Shown here in pieces: positions 26,101 through 34,394 of a stretch of 64,000 nucleotides of DNA. Each line of letters starts with the position of its first letter. The first letter of the stretch is position 1. Source of the DNA: Pithys albifrons albifrons (taxonomy: Eukaryota > Chordata > Aves > Passeriformes > Thamnophilidae); contig NC_092475.1 of the NCBI RefSeq assembly GCF_047495875.1, positions 14,792,001 through 14,856,000 of the forward strand, written 5' to 3'. The notes under the pieces are model-generated. The model saw nothing but the letters and a program-made list of their open reading frames with translations. It did not search any database and was not told the DNA's origin. The translations under genes and the position numbers were made by a program.

Positions 26101-26625
26101 CTTGTTTTCGAATGGCTTTCCAAGAACTCAGACAAGTAGGTTCTTAACTTGCATGGCAGGCTCCAAAACACCTTCCCTGGCTGCTGAGTGGCACCGTCTC
26201 TGCTGCCGGGGCTGCCGGACGCAGTTGGTGCCCAAGGCTGTGCTTCCTTCTGGAATAAGGCCCAGCAAGCTGTGGCACGTGGGGAACTGAACTTAAAGAA
26301 CAGTTAAAAATACCTGGCTCTTCTTTTAAAGGCTGTTGTATGAGGGCTTCATAAATGTCCAACTCACAGCACTCGTGTCTGGAGAGCAGTGGGGGCCCGC
26401 GGTGTGCGTGGGTCCTGTTGTGTTACAGCTGCTGAAGAGTCAGTCCCAGTGCTGGGAAATCCTGGACTCCAGAGGTTTCCACTCTGGTGTGAGTTTGGAA
26501 TAACAGGGCAGTCTGTGCACCTCTGGGGAATGGCTTACCGACTCCATATCCATGCTTTTTTTCTTCTCTTGATTTCAGAAACGAGTGCCAGTGCAATGCA
26601 GTCAAAAAGAAGAAAATCCAAGTAA
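1321..26625 (+). CDS. NCOA6: NCOA6, nuclear receptor coactivator 6 (3' nine coding exons; 5' exons outside window)
   Basis: Nine exons join in frame to about 1,818 residues, matching human NCOA6 from about residue 252 to the C terminus. Known role: a nuclear coactivator that binds ligand-bound nuclear receptors through LXXLL motifs and is a subunit of the ASCOM complex with KMT2C/KMT2D H3K4 methyltransferases. In order, the protein shows a Gln/Pro/Met-rich region, LXXLL motif 1 (LVNLL, 6904-6918), a Lys-rich nuclear localisation-like cluster, a Gln/Pro tract, a Ser/Pro-rich region, LXXLL motif 2 (LSQLL, 15318-15332), and a basic C terminus ending KRRKSK. Every internal junction uses GT/AG and keeps the reading frame. 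The N-terminal exons must lie left of position 1. The gene converges on TP53INP2. Identification is near certain; exon ends were set by reading frame and comparison with the remembered human protein. Confidence 0.96.
2134..4851 (+). other. NCOA6: NCOA6 intron A-B
   Basis: 2.7 kb of T-rich unique-looking sequence. I saw no exon, RNA gene or recognisable repeat. Confidence 0.85.
4852..4998 (+). CDS. NCOA6: NCOA6 coding exon B (147 nt, symmetric)
   Basis: The acceptor is TTCAG ending at 4851. The donor reads CAG|GTCTGA at 4999, a poor match to consensus because positions +3 to +5 are not AAG. The exon encodes MPKRLPPGF through NVQHTG and joins both neighbours in frame. At 147 nt it is 49 codons in the same phase at both ends, so skipping would keep frame. 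Homology to human NCOA6 is clear. Confidence 0.94.
4999..5926 (+). other. NCOA6: NCOA6 intron B-C
   Basis: 0.9 kb, begins with the weak donor GTCTGA. Nothing else recognised. Confidence 0.85.
5927..7043 (+). CDS. NCOA6: NCOA6 coding exon C with LXXLL motif 1 and Lys-rich cluster
   Basis: The acceptor is TTTTCTTAAG before 5927; the donor GTAGGT starts at 7044. The exon encodes a Met/Gln/Asn/Pro-rich stretch with many QMM and GQ pairs, then SPLLVNLLQSD, the first receptor-binding LXXLL motif (6904-6918). A lysine-rich cluster follows (about 6982-7020, KPKKKK then PPRKKK), a probable nuclear localisation signal by family knowledge. The last two bases (AC) complete a Thr codon with the first base of the next exon. 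Reading through the donor meets TAG at 7045. Confidence 0.96.
7044..12761 (+). other. NCOA6: NCOA6 intron C-D
   Basis: 5.7 kb. It holds the CR1 copy at 11,567-12,215 and a G-rich run near 10,335. No other feature recognised. Confidence 0.85.
11567..12215 (+). mobile_element. CR1 LINE 3' fragment
   Basis: Sense-orientation CR1 3' region inside the large NCOA6 intron. It has the usual order: GAGAAGGACTTGGGG, CTCATCCCACAGT, GTGAGACCCCACCTGCAGAG, AGAGAAGGCTCCAGGGAGA, CTGACAGG, CCCATCCCTGGGAGTGT and a tail TCTATTCCAACCCAGG. It is the same subfamily as the copies at 43,120 and 46,805. Confidence 0.88.
12762..12883 (+). CDS. NCOA6: NCOA6 coding exon D
   Basis: A small 122-nt exon with acceptor TTTCTTTCAG and donor GTAGGA. 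It encodes SSEPRPAGLEESDQ through DFASRPPG, matching the human segment beginning TRPAGLEEADQ. Its length is not a multiple of three, but together with exon C it totals 413 codons. It was too short to stand out as an open frame and was located by reading-frame logic and homology. Confidence 0.93.
12884..13764 (+). other. NCOA6: NCOA6 intron D-E
   Basis: 0.9 kb, no repeat or gene seen. Confidence 0.85.
13765..16722 (+). CDS. NCOA6: NCOA6 large coding exon E with LXXLL motif 2
   Basis: Acceptor TTGTCTCAG, donor GTAAGTG; 2,958 nt (986 codons), symmetric phase. It begins YPSQPVEQRP, then a Gln/Pro tract (about 13827-13935) and a Met run before QQDPKSVRLPV. Further on are the Ser/Pro block with RASPRPYYPQTPNNRPPS, APTSLSQLLDNSG with LXXLL motif 2 (15318-15332), the QFITPVFINSSSIIQVMKG block and KGKGKVDKIGQ. 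The last about 180 nt are extremely GC-rich and encode an Ala/Pro/Gly/Ser tract (about 16530-16700) that does not resemble the matching human segment. Everything before that aligns well by eye. Confidence 0.96.
16723..18285 (+). other. NCOA6: NCOA6 intron E-F
   Basis: 1.6 kb, AT-rich, in sharp contrast to the GC-rich end of exon E. A G-run lies near 18,120. Nothing else recognised. Confidence 0.85.
18286..18354 (+). CDS. NCOA6: NCOA6 coding exon F (69 nt)
   Basis: The acceptor is TTCTAG after a pyrimidine-rich run; the donor is GTAAAT. The exon encodes SSQHLTQKKSSVATSES followed by TVQRT, corresponding to human PSQNLVSKETSTTALQ. The 69-nt length and equal phase at both ends make it a frame-neutral cassette. 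It is less conserved than its neighbours, and assignment rests on phase, splice sites and partial similarity. Confidence 0.88.
19423..19866. repeat. 55-bp minisatellite, eight tandem copies
   Basis: Units start at 19429, 19484, 19539, 19594, 19649, 19704, 19759 and 19814, exactly 55 bp apart. Each reads AGTTTGTGCC, then a variable CCTGCTG or CCCGCTG, then GGGAGGGGCTGAGCTGGAG and CTCCC. Variation is confined to a few positions, so the array is young or homogenised. It is in the NCOA6 intron between exons F and G. The last unit is slightly diverged. Confidence 0.95.
20109..20126. repeat. (GA)n microsatellite
   Basis: Nine GA dinucleotides in the NCOA6 intron between exons F and G. Confidence 0.9.
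20608..20644 (+). CDS. NCOA6: NCOA6 coding micro-exon G (37 nt)
   Basis: A 37-nt exon between CTCTTGTAG and GTAAGG. It encodes ELETNAAVVAGQ and the first two bases of a Ser codon, matching human ELEVNAAIVSGQS. It is too short to find as an open frame. Phase matches exons F and H exactly, which supports both edges. Confidence 0.9.
20645..23474 (+). other. NCOA6: NCOA6 intron G-H
   Basis: 2.8 kb with the antisense CR1 end at 21,741-21,975 and a poly(A) run near 22,905. Confidence 0.85.
21741..21975 (-). mobile_element. CR1 LINE 3' end fragment, antisense
   Basis: The reverse complement of a CR1 3' end, beginning with AGAATCATAGG and continuing through CATTCCACCCCTTGT and TTCCAGGGATGGGGCAGCCA. 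About 235 bp are preserved. It sits in the NCOA6 intron between exons G and H. Confidence 0.85.
23475..23623 (+). CDS. NCOA6: NCOA6 coding exon H
   Basis: The acceptor is CTTTATTAG and the donor GTAACG. The exon encodes NETKENCEKSKTPNRRNSRT, then EDSAASQETVENGQRKRSSRPASAS, matching the human run KSKIPGRRNSRTEE through GHRKRSSRPASAS. Only the 23475-23623 part of the surrounding open frame is exon. The last G joins the next exon to make a Glu codon. Confidence 0.95.
23624..26578 (+). other. NCOA6: NCOA6 intron H-I
   Basis: 3.0 kb, no repeat family or exon recognised. Confidence 0.85.
26579..26625 (+). CDS. NCOA6: NCOA6 terminal coding exon I with stop
   Basis: Acceptor TTGATTTCAG; the exon encodes ETSASAMQSKRRKSK and stop TAA at 26623-26625. 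Human ends SAVQSKRRKSK, so the basic C terminus is conserved. The 3' UTR follows directly. Confidence 0.96.
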
Positions 26626-26705
26626 ATTACTGCATGGAAACATGAGACTTGTAAATGAGTGTGAATTTACCAATAGCAATTTTGAGCTGTGATTTTTCTT
26701 TTTTA

Positions 26706-26756
26706 AATAAAATTCTGTACAGTAAGTCATTTTAATATTATACTGTTCCCAATAAA
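26706..26756 (+). terminator. Two proximal AATAAA polyadenylation signals of NCOA6
   Basis: AATAAA lies at 26706-26711 and 26751-26756, about 80 and 125 bases after the stop codon. The second is followed by a T-rich tract, as expected of a functional site. Use would give a very short 3' UTR. Confidence 0.55.
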
Positions 26757-27048
26757 TGATTTTTTTTCTAAAAAACAGATAAATAGTTATAAAAACTGGG
26801 TTCTTCTAAAAATCCCCTGGATTTACAAAGTGCAGTCCAGGGTTAGCACATTAGGGTGATGTGTCTGTATGAAATGGACAGGGAGGGGAAGACAATTGTA
26901 AATTTATTTGTTTCCACTTTTCATAAACAATTTAGAATACAGGGTTGTCATTTTTAGGTATTAAAATAATGTATTGTGCTGTTGTTTTAAGTACTGTATG
27001 TGAATAGCAGTCAGAGGGTTTATAAACAAACCCCATCTTGTTTGGAAA

Positions 27049-27056
27049 TGTAAATA
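27049..27056 (+). promoter_or_regulatory. Possible Pumilio-type element in NCOA6 3' UTR
   Basis: TGTAAATA matches the TGTANATA consensus bound by PUM proteins. It would be present only in transcripts using the distal poly(A) sites. Motif match only. Confidence 0.35.
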
Positions 27057-27117
27057 ATTTTATTATAATATAGTAGATCTGATGTACTTGTTGTAGAAAT
27101 GGACCAGTGAAACAAAA

Positions 27118-27167
27118 AATAAATTTAAGGGTTTGTATAATGTGGAATCCCTCGTGCTCTAAATAAA
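27118..27167 (+). terminator. Two distal AATAAA polyadenylation signals of NCOA6
   Basis: AATAAA lies at 27118-27123 and 27162-27167. The last is the most likely main end, with cleavage expected 10-30 bases downstream. Sequence after about 27,200 loses the AT-rich 3' UTR character. Confidence 0.65.
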
Positions 27168-27733
27168 TGTTATTGCCCTATAAATTGGGTTGAATTATTC
27201 TTAGCAACAGCAGCAGCATCATTCCAAACAGGAGGATTGAAGAGATTATTTAGAGCTCTGGGCCTGCAAGCTCCTTATATGGAGCTTTGGAAAGGCATTT
27301 GTTTAACCACAAACAAATTAACTGATGCAGCTGTTCCTGCAAAGCAAGGAAAAATGGGAAGGCCACCCTGCCACCCCCGGGATGTGTGCAGCTCCCCACA
27401 AAGGGGACAGGCAGGGCACAGGCCCAGCTCCGTGGTGTGAAGGCTCCTGCAGGGTGGGGGCACTTTCTGGGTGACTGTGGGTGCCGTCGGTGCTGCCGGG
27501 TCGGATGTGCCTCCGCAGAAAGTAGGTCAGGCTCAGCGTTCCCGGAGAACCAGGAGCCTGTGCAGGTTGCCTGGGGCTCTGTGCACAAATACTTTCACCT
27601 TTTCTCTTTCTTGCTGAGTTTTAAAAATATGTCTCTCAGAAGGCTGATTAAATATAAATTGTCATTAAATACAAGTTGTCAGCTTTCATAATGACAAATT
27701 ACTTATTTGTGCACAATAGTCACTGATGCCAAT

Positions 27734-28560
27734 GTCTCAGAATCCCAGAATCATTTAGGTTGGAAAATCCATCAGAGACCATTGAGTCCGTCTGTTAGCC
27801 CAGCACTGCCAAGGCCACCACTCAACCATGTCCCCAAGTGCCACGTATTTCTTAAATCCCTCCAGTGATGGTGACTCCACCACTGCCCTGGGCAGCCTGT
27901 GCCAGTGCCTGACTGCCCTTTCCATGAAGAAATTTTCCCTAATATCCAGCCTTAACCTTCCGTGGCCCAGCCTGAGGCCATGCCCTCCCCTCCTGTCCCT
28001 GTTCCCTGGAGCAGAGCCTGACCCACCCTGGCTCCCCCCTCCTGGCAGGGATTGCAGAACCAGAAGGTCCCCCCTGAGCCTTCTTTTCTCCTGGCTGAGT
28101 CCCCCCAGCTCTCTCAGCTGCTCCTGATGCTCCAGCCCCTTCTCCAGCTTCATTCCCTTCTCTGGACACGCTCCAGCCCCACAGTGTCCCTCCTGTCTGA
28201 GGGGCCCAGAACTGAGCCCAGGACTGGAGGTACCTCAGCTGTGCCCAGCACAGGGGCAATCACTGCCCTAGTCCTGCTGGCCACACTGTTGCTGGTATGA
28301 GCCAGGAACCTTGGGCCTTCTTGCCCACCTGGGCACCCCTGGCTCATGTTCAGCTGCTGTCACCAGCACCCCCAGATCCTTTCCCACCCAGCAGTTTTCC
28401 AACCACTCTTCAGTGTCTCCGTCCTCCCTGCCAGAATGTGGCTGCTCTGTGTCCCCTGCACAGGCACAGTCAGATGTGGGTATGGCAGCACTGCCCCAGC
28501 AGCCTCTGTTTGCTGGGGCCCTGCTCTGCCTTGGGGTAGGAACTACCCTGAGGCTCACCC
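27734..28560 (-). mobile_element. CR1 LINE 3' region, antisense
   Basis: A long antisense CR1 copy starting CAGAATCCCAGAATCATT, then GCCACCACTCAACCATGTCC, GGGCAGCCTGTGCCAGTGCC, CAGCCTTAACCTTCC, the TGAGCCTTCTTTTCTCCTGG core and the GCAATCACTGCCC region. It lies just past the NCOA6 3' end. Open frames here are translations of the element's 3' region and were not called as genes. Confidence 0.9.
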
Positions 28561-28574
28561 TGCTCTGTGATTGA

Positions 28575-29065
28575 CCTCACTTCTACTACTCCTGGGTAAG
28601 GGAAGGGATTGTTCCCCTTTCCTTGGCACTTGTTAGACCCCATCTGGAATATTATCACTTGGTTTCCACCAGCACACACACACATCCACATAAGAAAGAT
28701 GTGGATATATTAGAGGGGACACAAGAGAGGACCACCAGGATGGCCAGGGGCTGGAATGCCTGGCCAAAAGGAGATGCTGAGGGAGTTAGGCGTCATCACC
28801 ATTTCATGTCCTGGAGAAGATGGAGCCAGGCTCTTATGGAGGTGGGTGCTGGGAGGAAAGGACACCTCTAGGATAAATAGAAAGAGGACATTCTGACTGG
28901 ATAGAACAAAATATTCCCCCCATGATGCAGTGGTGGGATCTCTCTCTTGGATGAATTTCAAAGCCCTGTACAACATGGTCTGAATTTTTTGTTTACCCTG
29001 CTGTGTGTGTGCAGGATGCTGGACTGGACCTCCCAAGGTCCACCTATCCCAAATTATCCTGTGCA
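28575..29065 (+). mobile_element. CR1 LINE 3' fragment, sense
   Basis: Sense-orientation CR1 immediately following the antisense copy. It shows GACCCCATCTGGAATATT, GGACACAAGAGAGGACC, GATGGAGCCAGGCTCTT, GGTGGGATCTCTCTCTTGGA and the tail GGACCTCCCAAGGTCCACCT. It differs in type from the neighbouring copy. Confidence 0.8.
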
Positions 29066-29299
29066 TTGTCTCCCACTGCTGAATTTGGTTTTCCCATGAG
29101 AACGTTTGTCAAAGCTCACTTCCACCTATTTTTTCATTCCCAATAGCTAACCCACCAATTGCTTGAAGGGCTTCTGCAAGCTGCTGGAGGAGCACCCCTT
29201 GGCTTGGCTCTCTTGGAGGAGCTGATACAGCCACTGGGCTGGGAAAGCCCTGTCCCACCCCTGCCCCAAGCTGCTCATGGCTGTGTCTGCTCCCATCTT

Positions 29300-29620
29300 T
29301 GGTATCTCCAAGGATGGAGGCTCCTCAACCTCTCAATCTGCTTCTGTGGCCAACCACTCTAGCAGAAAAAAGCATTTTTTTATGTTTAAATGACTTTTTT
29401 TTTTACTTCATTTTGTGCCTCTCACCCTGCCCCTGGGCTGAGAATGTTCCAGCTCTGTCTTCTGTACTTCCCCCATCAGGAGTCCACACACATGGGTGGG
29501 ATGCCCTTGAACCATCTCCAGGCTGGGCAGTTCCTGCTCTCAGCCTGTCCTCATCTGCTGGGTGCTCCAAGCCCTTAATCCCCTTGAAAGCATCTTTGCC
29601 TCTCAGTCAGTGGTGAAAAT
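29300..29620 (-). mobile_element. CR1 LINE fragment, antisense, diverged
   Basis: An old antisense fragment: ATCTCCAAGGATGGAGGCTC, TGTGGCCAACCACTCT, CCTGCTCTCAGCCTGTCCTC and GGTGCTCCAAGCCCTTAATC are recognisable CR1 phrases. It is interrupted by an A/T-rich segment at about 29,365-29,410. Confidence 0.65.
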
Positions 29621-29962
29621 GCCCCACGCTGCTGTGTATGTGCTTGGAGAAACAGATGCTGCTGCGGGGATCAGCTCCAGCTGGGCTTTCTCAGGGCAAC
29701 CTACATCTGCTTTAGCTCTGTCAATCACCTGCTGAGTTGTAGGGTTTGGTAATGGGGATGGGAAAAAATCCCCTCCAACACCTCAGCCGGTGCCATCCCC
29801 TCTCCTGTGCATCCTCATCTTCACAGGGAATGTTTTTCTGTGACCTGTCTCTTACAGAATGGACTTTTAAAAGCTTTTTGTAAAAAACAAAGCTTTCATG
29901 CAGATAGATCTATTTGCAGGCTTTAAAAGGAATATTCATAAAACAGAGTTTAAATAGATTTT

Positions 29963-29972
29963 TTTATTTATT
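29963..29972 (-). terminator. Distal overlapping AATAAATAAA on the - strand
   Basis: Two overlapping AATAAA hexamers in an AT-rich segment about 7.2 kb past the TP53INP2 stop. It would mark a long alternative 3' UTR or an unrelated transcript. Confidence 0.3.
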
Positions 29973-32900
29973 TCTCGTGATTTTTCTTTATATTAGATTT
30001 TTTTTTCAGTCAAGAGACAGCATTACAACCTAACAACCAAAACCAGGTTACACACACACAGGCACACTACACAACGTATCCCAGGCAGTCGTGTCCTTCA
30101 GTCAGCAAATGTTTACAGTGTCCTATGAGGAGGAGACGCCCTTTCCCTCCTGACCTTGCTCACACCGACTGAACACATAACACACAAAGAGGACGGATTT
30201 GTTAGCTTTGAGTTTCAGATGAGGTTTCAGTCCTACAGCACAGGTATTGTAGAAAAATGTGGGGCTTGGTTTTCCCTCTTCTCCCAGGGCCTGGAGTGGC
30301 AGCTGTGCCCCAGTTAAGGCATTCAGCAGAGCCCAGAGATGCAGAGCTGCTCCATGGCTGCTCTGCCCAGGCTGGCACTGGGCACGGAGCAGCTGGGACA
30401 GGAACCTTCTCCAACACATTTTAAGGAAGGCTTAAGGCAACCTTTTCCAACCTTTCTCTTGAGAGGAAACACCGGCTGTGAAACACACCGGCTGTCCTGG
30501 TGCTTGTCCTTCCTGCTGCCACTGCTCCTGCTTGCTCTCCAAGCACGGCCCAGTGAGGAATTGAGGTTTAGGCTGAGCTTTTCAAAGCTGCCTAAGAGAT
30601 TTAGCATCTGAAATGCTAAATGCTTTTTAGCTAAAAAAAAAAAATAATCTGAATGGGTTTTGGGGTAATCATTCTGTTAGGCTTCTCTGAAAAATCCTCA
30701 CAGCGACTTTGAAAACACAGAAACACAGAAATATCAAAAACTGACTCCCTGGTCACTTCTTGCATAGGACTTGTAACTGCAGTTCAGTGATTTATTCAAG
30801 TTCTGTAATTGTGTTAAAAAAAGATGACAAACCATGAAAAGGGGTGAAGGCACATGTACAGTCAGTCCAGCATGGGGATGGATAATGTGCAGGGATGAGT
30901 TTTCCAAGCGGAATATCTGGGGTTGATACATACAAATGGAGTATTGCAGTGCTCAGTGGCTCTTTTCTGATACAAGAGAAAATTCTACTCATGCTGTTCC
31001 CTCATCCCTCGGCTTCTTTAAGCACAAAGCTGAGGATAAGATTTCAGTGAGATTTGGGCACAGCTGCTCCCAGCCTCCCAACAAGGAAACATGAGGTGAA
31101 TGTGAAAGAGCAAAGGAACTTTGTGCTCCCTGTGCAACCCATTTTTATGCTACACTTTGAATTTACGGTGCTGCTTCCCTCTCCATTTTCAAGGAATAAA
31201 ATCTTCCTCAAACACAGGTGACGAAATCGGACCAGAGTAGAAGGGAGACGGATTTTCAGGTTTAGCTGTAAGAGAACCAAAGCTTTGCAGCTGTTTTCAT
31301 GCTCTAGGACATGGGGTAGCATCCCTGTATCTATGGGGCTGGGAAAGCAACCCCTTCGCTAGCCCAGGAGGTGTTGGCTGTGAATGACTCCATGGGGGAC
31401 ACACTGAGGTGTCACCGCTCTGCACAGAAGAACTGAAAAAAGGACCACATGTAAGAGCCATCTTTGCTATTAAATGGAGCTGTTCATCCTCGTCATCCTC
31501 ATCCCTTTGAGGAAAGTTATGTGTTTACTTATTTACACAGACTATTTTAAGAAGCAAAAGGAAAGGCTGGTGGAGGACACACTGATGGATGGCATGGAAG
31601 GGGGAGACCTCCCACCCAAGCTGTGTCTGGTTGCTGAGAGCCCATGGGCTGCTGAGTGCTCCCTCCACTGGGATCTTGGGAGACAAGTGTCTTGGGAGAC
31701 AGGTATGTGGAGATCCCTCCTCACCAAAGGAGGGACTCGCCAGCCAGGCAGAGCCTCTCCCACCGCTGCATCCAGCTCCTTCCTATAGCCACAGTCAGGT
31801 GACCTGTGGCAGCCACTCCAATCATGTGAGCGGGATGAGGACAGAGCCTGTGAGGATGACAGGAAATTATTGACATTGCATTGAGCCAGTCCAAGAGAAA
31901 TGGGCAGGAATGGAAAGCTCCACCTTGAAGAAGACAAGCCCTGAGCAGATCAGCCCTAATTAAGGCCCATTAATGTGCCCAGGTCTGACAGGTGGGTCTG
32001 ACCTCAGACTCCAGTCCCTGTGAGCAGCTGTGCTGAGGTCACCAGACACAGTCCAGTGGTGGAGAAGGGCTTGAGGGAAAGATCTGAGAACTTGGGGAGG
32101 ATTGTGGGGTGCTGGCATATCCTCCTGCCACCCGCAGCAATTTCTGAGTCCAGACAGCAAAGGAGGAGCAGCAAAATGGAGGCACATCCAAGTCGCTTAT
32201 GGGAATACTGGTGGCTGACAACCTCCAGTGACTTGACAGTCCCCGTGGCACCAGCTGGTCACAGATGGCCTCTCATTCTAACCTGGACACTGAGGGAAGA
32301 CTTAGGAACCATCACCACCTGTCCCCAGGCCAGCAGGGCCAGGTACTGCCTTCTGGCCAATGCTGAGAACCATTTGCTTGACTTGAGGTGACCTGTAACT
32401 TCTTGCTGTCCATTTCCTAATTATTAGATGGTTAATCTTTGGGGACTCACTTGTTTTGCAAAAAATTTACATAAATTTCCACTTTATGCAGAACACTGGG
32501 ATTTATACTGGTCCTCAACAGGAGTGACTGCAAAGCTGTGGGAGTTGAGACCATAATCTCACTGAAGTTTTTTCATCAGTTTTTTTGTTCTGACTGGTAT
32601 AAGACATATAAGTGGGTATTTTTCTCTTCAGTGGGTTGGATAGAAGAGGAAAAGGTATCAGTATGATGTAAATGTAAAGTTATCAATTAGAAACATGCCT
32701 AAAAGAAAGGTCTTTGGGATGAGCCATGCATTATGTTATCCATGATGGGAAAGAAATGCCAACACCCATGAAAAGAATTGTTTTCCTCCCAGGTCGAGCT
32801 TTTGCATCAGAGGTTTTTGGAAAGCGCATTTGTGAGTCCAAGTTTCAGAGCAACAGGTGGGGAAGACTTTTGCCCCTATTCCCGTGGCTGCTGGTGAGTT

Positions 32901-34394
32901 GTTGTGCTGTGGCTGTGCCGAGGGCCAGCCCCGCCTTGCCTGGGGTAGGAAGTGCCGGAGCAGCCAGACCAAAACAAGGTAACTGAGATGCAAATCTTTC
33001 TTGGAGAAGATCCCTGCACCATGGGGGCTTCAATGGTGATGGAAAGACCCTTCCCACCGTAGGGGTGTGCTGCCTCCACAAGCTCCAGCCAGCACTGCCA
33101 GCACTGCCCCAGCTGCCCCTCCATGCCTGCTCCTCACTGCAACTCCAGAATGGGGCTGCGAAGCTGTTGCTGTGGCTGGACCCACCTCACCTCTCTGAGC
33201 CCCAGCACTGCCATGCTTCCCAGCAAAGCTCCATTTACTGAACATGGATTTACCCAGGTCTCTCCACCAGGAATTCTTCCCTTTTTTTATGCTTTCATTG
33301 TAAGAAATACAAAATTTCTTCCCCCAAATCTGCCTGTCACCTACATTACCATTTCTCCAGGGGATCATTCCAATGGCTTCCCCCATCCTGGCAGTCTCCT
33401 GTGATGTCATAGGAGTCAAGCCAGAACACACAGATCTGCTGCACTTCCCAAATCCTCGGAGGCTCAGTGCTGAAAATCTGTACTTGGTTGTTCACAGGCA
33501 AGTCCCAAAAGGGATCAGCTGCATTCTAGCAGCTGTAAAGTGAATTTTCAGGACATGAACAAATTAAGAGGGGCTGCTGCCCAGGAATGGTCCCACCACG
33601 AGTGGCCACAGCTTCTTTTCCACACAGGAATGTCAGAGCACCAAACCCTGCAGCTCCTCCAACACAGCCTGGGCAGCCTCTCACCACCATGTGCTGCCAC
33701 AGGCCCCATCCCTGCAGCATCCCTTACAGACCAAACCAAACCCCACATCCTAGCAGAGAAGCCTGGAAAAAAGACATTTTTCAAGATGCCAGCAGACTGG
33801 TTTGTCCCTGAGTCCATGCTGTAGTTTCCTCCTACACACGTAAAGAAAAGGAAGCGAAATTCATCCCAGCTGTCCCAGCAGGACCAGCCCAAGGACTCCC
33901 TGTGAGCACCTTCCCATCAGGAGCACCACACAGCTCATCACAAACATTGGGTGCAAAAAACCCCCCAACCAACAAACCCCTAAAAAACTCAATGCCACAC
34001 CCCAAAACAACCTACTGAACACCCACACCAGGCTGTGAGATATCTACACATGCACACAGGTGCAAACACCGAAGTTCTCAGTTTTTAAGCACCTTTCATT
34101 TGTTTTAAGATTCGAGGAGACAAATAACCTCAATGAAAAGGAATTTTCTTGCTCTGGCAACACTGGGCAGGAGGTTTGAGATGAGGTCAGGCCTTGTGCT
34201 TGCTGCTGGGCAGGAGCAGAGCCTTCTGCAAAGCACAGGTTGAACACCCCTTTGCCACAGCTCAGGGTCACGCTTGGAGGTGACAGTCGTCTTGCAGGGG
34301 GTTGGCAGGAGAGTGTTGGGTGTTCACAAGGCAAACAACAGAGGGGGTCACAGGAGCACAGGTTTGCTGCTCAGAATCTGGTTTAACCTCTTCA

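Larger units (their letters stand above)
26626..27190 (+). other. NCOA6: NCOA6 3' UTR (approximate end)
   Basis: AT-rich, non-coding sequence directly after the TAA stop. It contains four AATAAA hexamers and one TGTAAATA motif. The end is set near the last AATAAA and is an estimate. Confidence 0.75.
27191..34394. other. Intergenic region between convergent NCOA6 and TP53INP2
   Basis: Three CR1 fragments cluster at 27,734-29,620, with short CA runs near 28,674 and 30,050. The rest (29,620-34,394) shows no protein family or RNA gene I recognise. Part may be distal TP53INP2 3' UTR. Confidence 0.7.
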
